A DNA stretch of 11,718 nt, from assembly GCA_023484365.1 (NCBI GenBank), contig JAMDBA010000040.1, forward strand, positions 1-11,718, read 5' to 3'. A program made the position numbers and the translations under genes. The DNA comes from Patescibacteria group bacterium. GTDB taxonomy: Bacteria; Patescibacteria; Paceibacteria; UBA6257; 2-01-FULL-56-20. Positions 1 to 5,645 of the stretch are shown here, one piece after another. The notes under the pieces were generated by a model, which saw only the letters and a list, made by a program, of their open reading frames with translations, was not told the origin of the DNA and did not search any database. Positions within the stretch are counted from its first letter, which is position 1. Each line of letters begins with the position of its first letter.

Positions 1-97
1 ATTGGGAATATGTTTTATTGTCAACTACAACGCCGATGGCGGACGGACCGGGGTTTCCCCTGCTGCCTCCGTCAGTATAAACGATAATTTTATCCAT
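1..97 (-). CDS. RNase HI-family protein, N-terminal fragment (runs off left edge)
   Basis: Reading the minus strand from the ATG at 97-95 gives 32 codons before the window ends. They begin MDKIIVYTDGGSRGNPG, followed by PSAIGVVV. This is the first strand and turn of the RNase H fold: the Asp in YTDGG (residue 9) is the first catalytic metal-binding carboxylate, and the GGSRGNPGP loop is typical of the short bacterial RNase HI family that lacks the basic handle. Enzymes of this family cut the RNA strand of RNA-DNA hybrids in the cytoplasm. The ATG overlaps the stop codon of the upstream DHH-type gene by 8 bases (ATGGATAA), so the two are probably translated together. There is no Shine-Dalgarno sequence. 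The later catalytic residues lie outside the window, so activity cannot be judged. Confidence 0.85.
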   Translation of the reverse strand, partial: MDKIIVYTDGGSRGNPGPSAIGVVVDNKTYSQ

Positions 98-389
98 TTT
101 TTAAAACGTAATCTATAATTTCGGCAATTTCAGAAGCCGCTTTTTCCTGGCTTTTGACAGATGCGCCGCCGGCTCTTTCGTGACCGCCCCCTCCAAATTT
201 TTTCAGATAATCGCCGATATTTATTTTAGGAGCCGCTTTTTTCCAACGGTTATAATTGAGATGTAAGTGATAAGCTGATTCCGCCCTGCCTTTATCCAAA
301 ATCAAGGCGTAGGCTGATATCTTTAAAAAGATAATAAGGGATGCCTCTAAAAAGGATAAAATTGGTTTTAGAAATATCCAAAACGGCAA
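90..389 (-). CDS. DHH phosphoesterase, C-terminal part (second frame of a frameshifted gene)
   Basis: This frame holds the C-terminal DHHA1-type end of the DHH protein whose N-terminal part is at 292-1041. Only the part from about base 320 down to 90 looks genuine: ISAYALILDKGRAES leads through KINIGDYLKKFGGGGHERAGG, ending in VLKNG. The GGGGHERAGG motif is the glycine-rich substrate-binding loop of DHHA1 domains. The apparent Met at 389 and the first 20 or so residues overlap the other frame and do not resemble the family, so that start should not be believed. No start codon or ribosome site fits independent translation of the genuine part. Joined to the first part, the protein would be about 317 residues, a plausible family length. 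The reading may be broken by a real mutation, an assembly error or a programmed shift. Confidence 0.75.
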   Translation of the reverse strand: MPFWIFLKPILSFLEASLIIFLKISAYALILDKGRAESAYHLHLNYNRWKKAAPKINIGDYLKKFGGGGHERAGGASVKSQEKAASEIAEIIDYVLKNG

Positions 390-1041
390 TTTTGCCCTCG
401 TAAACCCTCATATTTTTCCTGGCGAACGCCAGCTCTTTATTGTTCTCTATTTTAATTTTATTTATTTTACCCTTAAAAGGCTCCAAGGAAACAACATTTT
501 TAATTGGCATATCAGTCATCGCTTTAATAATTTTAACCAGCTCGCTTTGCGAGTCTTTGCTTCTTTCAATCAATGCCGCCAGTTTTATCGCCGGCTTTTT
601 AAAAGAAACTATCTCTTCCGGCGAAGAATAATTGAATGTATCAATAATATCCGCCCAATAAACGATGTTTTTTATATGAGCGGAAGGGCGATAGCCGAAA
701 TTCTTTTTAAGAGAACGAAAAATTACACTCGTCGCAGACGGCGCTTCCGGCTCCCAAACTTTATATTCTGATGGATGAAAATTCTTCTGCCAAGATTTTT
801 TAGGAAAACCAGTTATATGATGATCAAACCAATAACGCGCTGTTGGGTTATATAAAAAATCAACAATAATGCTTGGCTTTTTTAATTTCATCTTAAGCCA
901 ATGATTCTTAGTTTTGGCGGAATGAAAAACGGGGAAATAATTATTTATCCGATCTCCTGTTTTGGTGAAAAAATCCGTCAAAACAACGGCTGCCGAAACT
1001 CCATCGTAATCATTATGAAAATATAAATCGTAATCAGCCAT
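292..1041 (-). CDS. DHH-family phosphoesterase, N-terminal part (frameshifted near 319-330)
   Basis: DHH proteins are Mn-dependent cytoplasmic phosphoesterases; relatives act on oligonucleotides or cyclic dinucleotides, and the substrate here cannot be assigned. From the ATG at 1041 the protein shows FHNDYDG (residues 8-14, the HxDxDG metal motif), an Asp at 61 in the strand IIVDF, and the signature DHH at 73-75 in WFDHHITG. The frame stays family-like to about residue 241 (GIPYYLFKD), then adds eight unrelated residues and stops at 292-294, while the frame one base further on continues with the missing C-terminal domain. A TTG nine bases upstream is in frame, but the ATG puts the first motif at the usual distance. 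The gene begins 10 bases after the PGK stop, so it is likely co-transcribed with PGK. Confidence 0.85.
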   Translation of the reverse strand: MADYDLYFHNDYDGVSAAVVLTDFFTKTGDRINNYFPVFHSAKTKNHWLKMKLKKPSIIVDFLYNPTARYWFDHHITGFPKKSWQKNFHPSEYKVWEPEAPSATSVIFRSLKKNFGYRPSAHIKNIVYWADIIDTFNYSSPEEIVSFKKPAIKLAALIERSKDSQSELVKIIKAMTDMPIKNVVSLEPFKGKINKIKIENNKELAFARKNMRVYEGKIAVLDISKTNFILFRGIPYYLFKDISLRLDFG

Positions 1042-1051
1042 AGAATACAAA

Positions 1052-2161
1052 TTATTTCAAAGCTTCAATTCCGGGCAATTTTTCTCCGGCCAAAAAATCC
1101 AACAGGGCGCCACCGCCGGTTGAAATAAAAGAAAATTTTTTATCTAATTTATGTTTTTTAAGGAACATTACCGTCTCGCCTCCGCCGGCAACAGAAAATA
1201 TTTTTTTATCCTTAATTATCGCCATCGCAACACCCAGAGTTCCTTTTGTAAGGTTTTTTTTCTCAATAAATCCCATCGGGCCGTTCCAAATAACGCTTTT
1301 AGCGCCATTGATTTTATTTTCAAAAATTCTTATTGTTTTTGGGCCAATATCTAAAATTTTTCCTTTTTCCCAAACCGAATCAATGGGCAAAAATAAATTT
1401 TTATAATTTAAAATTTTCTTATTTTCTTTATCTCCTCCTTTTTCAATTAAAGACTGTCCGACGTTTTGTCCTTTAAGAGCCAAAAGGGTATTAGCAAGCG
1501 CTCCGCCCAATAAGAACGCGCTACTCTTATTTTTAAAGTATTTAATAACTCCCAGTTTATCAGAAATTTTAGCGCCGCCAAAAACCATTACCAACGGTTT
1601 TTGGGGATTTCTGATTATTCTTGATAAAACTTTAATTTCCTTTTCCATCTCTAGCCCGGCGTAGCTGGGAAGAAATTTCGTTATCGCCGCGACTGAAGCG
1701 TCGGCCCGATGGGAAACCGCGAAAGCGTCATTAACATAAAAATCACCCAGAGCGGCGAGCCGCTTGGCCAGACGGATGTCATTTTTTTCTTCACCAGGAA
1801 GAAAACGTAAATTTTCCAAAACAAAAACTGACTCTGGGACAGCCGAATCAATTATTTTTTTAGTTTTAGAAAAATTAAAATTATCAAAGAAAACCACTTT
1901 TTTGCCCAAAAGACCGGATAATTTTACGGCGTCCTTTTTAAGGCTTAAAGCCGCATCAAATCCCTCCGGCTTGCCCGCCTTAATCTTAACAGAAGAAGGC
2001 CTGCCTTTATGGCTTAAAATCAAGATTTTAACTTTTTGACGCAAAAGAAAATTGATGGTTGATAAAGACGCTTTCATCCGCCAGTCGTCTTCAGTATTAA
2101 AATCAAGCCTTAAAATAGCGACTCCCTTAAGTTTCCGGATTCCTCTCAGATATGAAATCAT
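1052..2161 (-). CDS. pgk: phosphoglycerate kinase
   Basis: Converts 1,3-bisphosphoglycerate plus ADP to 3-phosphoglycerate plus ATP in lower glycolysis, in the cytoplasm. Visible family marks in order: RLDFN (18-22), SHKGRP (50-55), ENLRF (116-120), NDAFAVSHRADAS (144-156), the hinge region GGAKISDK (195-202), DIGPKT (271-276), WNGPMG (292-297), GGGET (326-330) and STGGGA (347-352). At 369 residues it is shorter than the usual 390 or so. Part of the shortfall is just after RLDFN, where the usual VPL...G.I loop is missing and the chain goes straight to EDDWRM. The usual GGGDS/T aspartate is glutamate here. The ATG at 2161 is first in a transcript that continues into the DHH and RNase HI genes; a TATAAT box ends 8 bases upstream and no Shine-Dalgarno is seen. 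Confidence 0.97.
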   Translation of the reverse strand: MISYLRGIRKLKGVAILRLDFNTEDDWRMKASLSTINFLLRQKVKILILSHKGRPSSVKIKAGKPEGFDAALSLKKDAVKLSGLLGKKVVFFDNFNFSKTKKIIDSAVPESVFVLENLRFLPGEEKNDIRLAKRLAALGDFYVNDAFAVSHRADASVAAITKFLPSYAGLEMEKEIKVLSRIIRNPQKPLVMVFGGAKISDKLGVIKYFKNKSSAFLLGGALANTLLALKGQNVGQSLIEKGGDKENKKILNYKNLFLPIDSVWEKGKILDIGPKTIRIFENKINGAKSVIWNGPMGFIEKKNLTKGTLGVAMAIIKDKKIFSVAGGGETVMFLKKHKLDKKFSFISTGGGALLDFLAGEKLPGIEALK

Positions 2162-2169
2162 ATTTTCTT

Positions 2170-2198
2170 ATTATATAATTAAAATTAAATAATGATAA
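2170..2198 (-). promoter_or_regulatory. candidate promoter for pgk (near-leaderless)
   Basis: On the minus strand a perfect TATAAT lies at 2175-2170. It is preceded at a 17-base spacing by TTATCA (2198-2193), which matches TTGACA at 4 of 6 positions. The pgk ATG begins 8 bases after the -10 box, so a start site 6-8 bases downstream would leave almost no leader. The -35 hexamer lies inside the first codons of the divergent gene. Confidence 0.5.
2174..2179 (+). promoter_or_regulatory. candidate -10 box for the NDH-2-like gene
   Basis: A perfect TATAAT on the plus strand ends 12 bases before the ATG at 2192 and shares two bases with the -10 box of the opposite strand, forming TTATATAATT. The -35 position (2151-2156, TATGAA) is a poor match. 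The close spacing implies a very short leader or none. The two promoters cannot easily be occupied at once. Confidence 0.4.
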
Positions 2199-3475
2199 AC
2201 AAGAAATCAGTAGTTATTTTAGGTGCTGGATTTGGCGGAATTGCTGCCGCGTTAAAGTTGGGAAAAATGATGAAAAGGAGCGGCTTGAGCAAAAAATATA
2301 ACATATTCTTGATAAACGAACGGTCATATCATACTTTCTATCCCCTTCTTTACGAAGTAGCAACAACTTCAAAAGAGACCGCCGCGCTTCTGGCGCTTGA
2401 AGATATCGTTAATTATAAAATAGAAGATATATTTAATGGCTTGCCCGTTGTTTTCGTTCAGGGTAAAGCGTCTGAAATTGATTTTAAAAATAAGACTATT
2501 ATTTCAACGGACGGCATTATTCCTTTTGATCATCTTATTTTTGCCCTTGGAGCGGAAACCAACTTCTTTAATATCCCGAATATGGAAGAAACAGCCATAA
2601 CCTTAAAGTCATTTAAAGACGCCGTTCAAATCCGCGACGCAATCTGGAATTTGGCAATGGAAGGCAACGAAAAAATAAACATTATTATCGGCGGCGGCGG
2701 CTCTTCGGGAGTGGAACTCGCGGGCGAATTGCGCGAATGGAGCGATGAGCTAAAAGATTCTTTCCGCAACGTTGAATTAAAAGTTAAAATTATTGAGGCG
2801 GCGCCAACTATCCTTCCGGGATTTCATTCCAAAGTTATCTATTTAGCCAAGCAACGACTATTAAGGCTGGGAGTGGAAATTATAAACGGCCAACCGATAA
2901 AAGAAGTCGGAGATAATAAAATTAAATTAGCCAATGGCAGCGCTGTCCCGTTTGACGTTTTAATCTGGACCGGCGGCACCAAAGCGCCTTCATTAATAAA
3001 CGACATGCCTTTTAAAAAAGACAAAAAAGGACGGATGGAAGTTGACGGCACCTTAGAGTGCCAGCCAGCGGCTTCCGATTTGGCTGTTTTGCCATCAATC
3101 TACGTTATCGGCGATAGCGCCTGTTTTTATTCGCCCAAAACAGGCAATCCTATTCCGGCGGTCGCCAGAGTAGCTATAGAGCAGGGAAAAATCGCCGCTT
3201 ATAATATTTTTGAGGATATAAAAGCCGAAGAAAAAAATAAGGATACAATCAGACATTTCACTTATAAGCCGATTGATTATCCGACCATTACTCCTGTCGG
3301 CGGAAAATTCATTATCGCCAGAATAGGCCCTTTCGTTTTTAAAGGATTAAAAGCCTGGATTTTTAAAGGGTTGATTGAGTTTAATTATTTAATTTCAATA
3401 ATGCCTTTCTGGAAAGCCGTTCAAATCTGGTTATACGGCCTTTATATTTTCGGCAAAAACGACCGGCTGGGATAA
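2192..3475 (+). CDS. type II NADH dehydrogenase-like FAD-dependent oxidoreductase
   Basis: Single-subunit flavoprotein of the NDH-2 family, which passes electrons from NADH to a quinone at the inner face of the membrane without pumping protons. The FAD-binding motif GAGFGG is at residues 11-16 after a short hydrophobic strand. The second Rossmann motif GGGGSSGVELAGEL is at 167-180, with a Glu at 202 at the end of the following strand, which favours NADH over NADPH. WTGG is at 259-262 and the FAD-contacting IYVIGD at 303-308. The C-terminal 45 residues are rich in Trp, Phe and Leu with scattered lysines, matching the amphipathic membrane-attachment helices of the family. The 427-residue length is normal. 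It is the only plus-strand gene here. The acceptor is unknown: CPR bacteria usually lack a full respiratory chain, so a soluble role is possible. Confidence 0.85.
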   Translation: MINKKSVVILGAGFGGIAAALKLGKMMKRSGLSKKYNIFLINERSYHTFYPLLYEVATTSKETAALLALEDIVNYKIEDIFNGLPVVFVQGKASEIDFKNKTIISTDGIIPFDHLIFALGAETNFFNIPNMEETAITLKSFKDAVQIRDAIWNLAMEGNEKINIIIGGGGSSGVELAGELREWSDELKDSFRNVELKVKIIEAAPTILPGFHSKVIYLAKQRLLRLGVEIINGQPIKEVGDNKIKLANGSAVPFDVLIWTGGTKAPSLINDMPFKKDKKGRMEVDGTLECQPAASDLAVLPSIYVIGDSACFYSPKTGNPIPAVARVAIEQGKIAAYNIFEDIKAEEKNKDTIRHFTYKPIDYPTITPVGGKFIIARIGPFVFKGLKAWIFKGLIEFNYLISIMPFWKAVQIWLYGLYIFGKNDRLG

Positions 3476-3482
3476 CGGGACA

Positions 3483-3756
3483 GAATAGAGAATAGAGAAT
3501 TTAGTATTTAGAATCTAGAGTTAGACAAAACTATAAATCGAAAACTCAAAATTTTTAATTTCCAGTGAATTTTCAATTAATCAATAAAAAATCAAAATTT
3601 AAAAACAGAAAATAAGGTTAAAAGTTCTTAATTTAGAAATCAATAAAAATTGTAAATTGTAAATTTATTGAAAATTGATAATTAAGAATTGAAAATTATC
3701 TATCCTATCTCCTAACTGCTAAATCCTATATTCTAAATTCTAGCTTCTAAATCCTA
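3483..3756. repeat. long imperfect inverted repeat
   Basis: The best-matching arms are 3499-3524 (begins ATTTAGTATTTAG) and 3712-3738. When the second is reverse-complemented, 22 of 26 bases match with one gap. The similarity weakens but continues outward to about 3483 and 3756. Further in, AATTTTCAATT at 3568-3578 pairs perfectly with AATTGAAAATT at 3687-3697. A transcript crossing it in either direction could form a long, bulged AU stem. Confidence 0.55.
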
Positions 3757-3808
3757 AATCCGAAGCTCAAAATCTCAAACAAATTCAAATAATTAAAACT
3801 CAAAAAGT

Positions 3809-3829
3809 AAATTTAAATAATTTAAATTT
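3809..3829. repeat. perfect 21-bp AT-only palindrome
   Basis: AAATTTAAAT at 3809-3818, a central A, and ATTTAAATTT at 3820-3829 form a perfect 10-bp inverted repeat. All 21 bases are A or T, and it lies 72 bases beyond the stop of the FAD oxidase. In such AT-rich DNA it may have arisen by repeat expansion rather than selection. Confidence 0.6.
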
Positions 3830-3844
3830 TATATTTTGATATTG

Positions 3845-3886
3845 TTTCGGATTTCGAAATTAGAACTTCTAATTTTTATTTTTATT
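3845..3886. terminator. candidate AT-rich terminator hairpins between convergent genes
   Basis: Two adjacent hairpins: TTTCG-GATTT-CGAAA at 3845-3859, and a perfect 9-bp inverted repeat AAATTAGAA-C-TTCTAATTT at 3857-3875, which as RNA is a 7-bp stem with a 5-base loop. On the plus strand the second is followed by T-rich sequence to 3886. On the minus strand the hairpins lie 26-56 bases beyond the FAD oxidase stop. They are the most terminator-like structures in the gap, but the stems are weak. Confidence 0.35.
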
Positions 3887-3900
3887 GTTTGGCGTTATTC

Positions 3901-5544
3901 TTAGGACTTGGGTTTAGGTTCGGGAATATCAATTGTATAATCTTTTCTTACGTGAGCTTCGGCAAATTCTAAACTGACGCCTATTTTCTTGTGCGGATTC
4001 ATAACGTCCAGCGGGTCAAAAATATTTTTTACTTGTTCAAAAACTTTATAAAGCGGGCCAAATTCGTCTTCCAGAAATGGCGCGCGCATCAAGCCGTCAT
4101 TATGTTCCGCTGAAAGAGTGCCCCCTAGTTTCAAAGCCGCGGCGTAAACTTCTTTAGCGATATTAAATAATTTTACTTTATCGGCTGAGTCGCTAAGGTT
4201 TAAAAACGGCTGGAGATGAAGATTGCCGTTTCCAGCGTGCCCCCAAACCGAAAAATCAACCTGGTATTTTTTCATAATTCCATAAAGAGTAGAAAGATAT
4301 GCGGCTAGATTTTCCGGAGGAACCGCGGAATCTTCAATGAATGGTAACGCCTTTTTAGGGCCGGTTCCGCCTTCGGCGACAACCGCCGCCAAACGCCGCG
4401 CCTCCCAAAGCTTGTCCTGCTCGGCTTTATCGTAAGCTTCACGCATATCCGAAGTCAGGTCTTTTACTTTTTCTTTTATTTCGCTAATCGTTTTTTGGAT
4501 AGTATCTATATTATCTCCTTCTATTTCTGCCATTAAAATCAAAGACGGCGCCTGGCTTTTTCCCTCCATTATAGCTTTAACGCTGTCAGGTTTTTCTTTT
4601 TGAAGCATTTCAATTAAAAACCTATCAACCATCTCAAGAGCGCTGGGGTTATAGGCTAAAATTAGCGGCACCGCTTCTCCTCCTTTTTCCAAGTCGTCAA
4701 AAGAAAGAAGCAATAATCCGTTTAACGGCGCGCGCTTAATGGTTTTTAATTTAATTTCGGTGACAATACCTAAAGTTCCCTGCGAGCCGCAAATTAAACG
4801 CGCCAAATTAAAACCGCCATCCTCTCCAACAATATCAATTAACCAATAACCGCTGGAAATTTTATTAGCTTTCGGCTGGTAATTGTGGATTAAATTGTAA
4901 TTGCCGATGATTAAATCGCTCATTTCGCGGTAAATTTTTCCCTCTAAAGAATCGCTTGCCTGGATTTTTATCAATTCATCGGGACGGATATTCTTAAGGA
5001 CAACTTCCGATCCGTCTTCTAAAACCATCTTTATTTCTTCGGCCCATTCTCTAATAGAGCCATACTTAACTGTTTTTTCGCCGCCGCAATTATTGGCAAC
5101 TCCGCCGCCAAATGTGGCGAATTTATACGACGCCGGATAAGGAGGGATATAACGACCGCTCGGCGCCAGTTTTTCAAAAACATCACCCCAAATAGCGCCC
5201 GGTTCAACCCGTATAAAATCTTCGCCTATTTCTAAAATCTTATCCAAATAACCAGGAAATCTTAAAATAATTCCGTCATTAACCGGGCCCCCGGCCTGGT
5301 CGGTCGCTCTGCCACGGCAGGTTATGGATAGCCGCTCTTTAATCGCCGGATCGTCAATTGATTCTTTTTTATGCTTAACCCATTTCACCAAACTGACAAC
5401 GTCATCTTTAGAAGCTGGCAGCACGATCGCCCACGGCTTCATTTCAAAAACACTGCCATCGGTAGAATAATGCTCAAGCGATTTATCGTCGCTTAGAACC
5501 TGGCCTTTGATAACGCTTTTTAATTCTTCAATTAATTTATCCAT
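3901..5544 (-). CDS. FAD-binding oxidase of the GlcD / D-lactate dehydrogenase type
   Basis: Oxidises a 2-hydroxy acid, such as D-lactate or glycolate, with a tightly bound FAD; the actual substrate cannot be told. The PCMH-type FAD domain covers roughly residues 35-275, with AIVLPASKDDVV (39-50), YPASYKFATFGGGVANN (136-152) and GSQGTLGIVTEI (253-264). The FAD-oxidase C-terminal domain follows, with GHAGNGNLH (436-444), AEHNDG (479-484) and FDPLDVMNPHKK (509-520). Three usual residues differ: GSEGTLG has Gln, GHxGDGN has Asn for Asp, and EHGDG has Asn for Gly. The His residues are kept. At 547 residues it lacks the fused iron-sulfur domain of longer relatives. It starts 75 bases after lysS ends, with its own candidate -10 box, and converges on the NDH-2-like gene. 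Confidence 0.88.
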   Translation of the reverse strand: MDKLIEELKSVIKGQVLSDDKSLEHYSTDGSVFEMKPWAIVLPASKDDVVSLVKWVKHKKESIDDPAIKERLSITCRGRATDQAGGPVNDGIILRFPGYLDKILEIGEDFIRVEPGAIWGDVFEKLAPSGRYIPPYPASYKFATFGGGVANNCGGEKTVKYGSIREWAEEIKMVLEDGSEVVLKNIRPDELIKIQASDSLEGKIYREMSDLIIGNYNLIHNYQPKANKISSGYWLIDIVGEDGGFNLARLICGSQGTLGIVTEIKLKTIKRAPLNGLLLLSFDDLEKGGEAVPLILAYNPSALEMVDRFLIEMLQKEKPDSVKAIMEGKSQAPSLILMAEIEGDNIDTIQKTISEIKEKVKDLTSDMREAYDKAEQDKLWEARRLAAVVAEGGTGPKKALPFIEDSAVPPENLAAYLSTLYGIMKKYQVDFSVWGHAGNGNLHLQPFLNLSDSADKVKLFNIAKEVYAAALKLGGTLSAEHNDGLMRAPFLEDEFGPLYKVFEQVKNIFDPLDVMNPHKKIGVSLEFAEAHVRKDYTIDIPEPKPKS

Positions 5545-5602
5545 TATATACTAATTATAAATCTCAAAGTTAAAAACTAAAAGTTCAAAATTACAATTTG
5601 CG
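5545..5602. repeat. short AT-rich tract upstream of the FAD oxidase
   Basis: This gap shares words with the large tract at 3476-3900: AATCTCAAA occurs in both (near 5560 and 3771), as do AAAAGTTC (near 5579 and 3619) and ACTCAAAA/TTCAAAATT-like words. It looks like a small copy or remnant of the same repeat family, sitting where the promoter of the FAD oxidase should be. Confidence 0.4.
5554..5559 (-). promoter_or_regulatory. candidate -10 box for the FAD oxidase
   Basis: A perfect TATAAT on the minus strand ends 9 bases before the ATG at 5544, nearly the same spacing as at pgk. A second TATAAT overlaps the start codon itself and is too close to serve. No good -35 is seen at 16-18 bases (TTTTAG at 17). 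There is no Shine-Dalgarno sequence between the box and the ATG. Confidence 0.35.
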
Positions 5603-5645
5603 TTCCCGACGCCTGCGCCTTAGTTCTTATTCTTAAGCGTCGGAA
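5603..5645 (-). terminator. weak hairpin at the lysS stop, possible terminator or attenuator
   Basis: On the minus strand GCGTCGG pairing applies between 5643-5637 (CCGACGC) and 5612-5606 (GCGTCGG): a perfect 7-bp GC-rich stem that extends by two A-T pairs past one bulged base, with a 24-base loop containing the lysS stop. A smaller alternative, GCGT-TCCCG-ACGC, lies at 5600-5612. What follows on the minus strand is A/T-rich but not a clean T run. Confidence 0.3.

Larger units (their letters stand above)
3476..3900. repeat. gene-free AT-rich degenerate repeat tract between convergent genes
   Basis: These 425 bases have no convincing open frame and are very AT-rich. They are built from variants of short words: ATTTAG/CTAAAT, AGAAT/ATTCT, AATTTTCAATT/AATTGAAAATT, ACTCAAAA and AAATTTAAAT. 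Left-half words return in the right half in reverse orientation, so the tract can fold on itself. The last 60 bases hold two compact hairpins and T-rich runs. It sits between the ends of two converging genes, where a two-way terminator would be expected, but no GC-rich terminator is present. I recall tracts of this style in gaps of other Parcubacteria genomes; that recollection is unverified. No transposase, tRNA or CRISPR-like regular repeat is present. Confidence 0.7.

Noticed and set aside
440..771. Two overlapping plus-strand open frames (63 and 74 codons) opposite the DHH gene
   Set aside because: They lie antisense to a gene with clear family motifs, have no recognisable motif, and look like by-products of the coding strand.
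1039..1050. TTG at 1050 as the start of the DHH protein
   Set aside because: The ATG at 1041 is in frame, nearer the usual distance to the first metal motif, and needs no rare start codon.
1764..2039. 91-codon plus-strand open frame opposite pgk
   Set aside because: It is fully antisense to well-conserved PGK sequence and its product is Lys/Ser-rich without any domain signal.
3476..3900. CRISPR array or tRNA in the long gap
   Set aside because: Repeats are degenerate and inverted, not regular direct repeats with unique spacers, and no cloverleaf or TTCGA-type arm with acceptor pairing was found.
5543..5548. Second TATAAT overlapping the FAD oxidase start codon
   Set aside because: A start site downstream of it would fall inside the gene, after the ATG, so it cannot drive the full protein.
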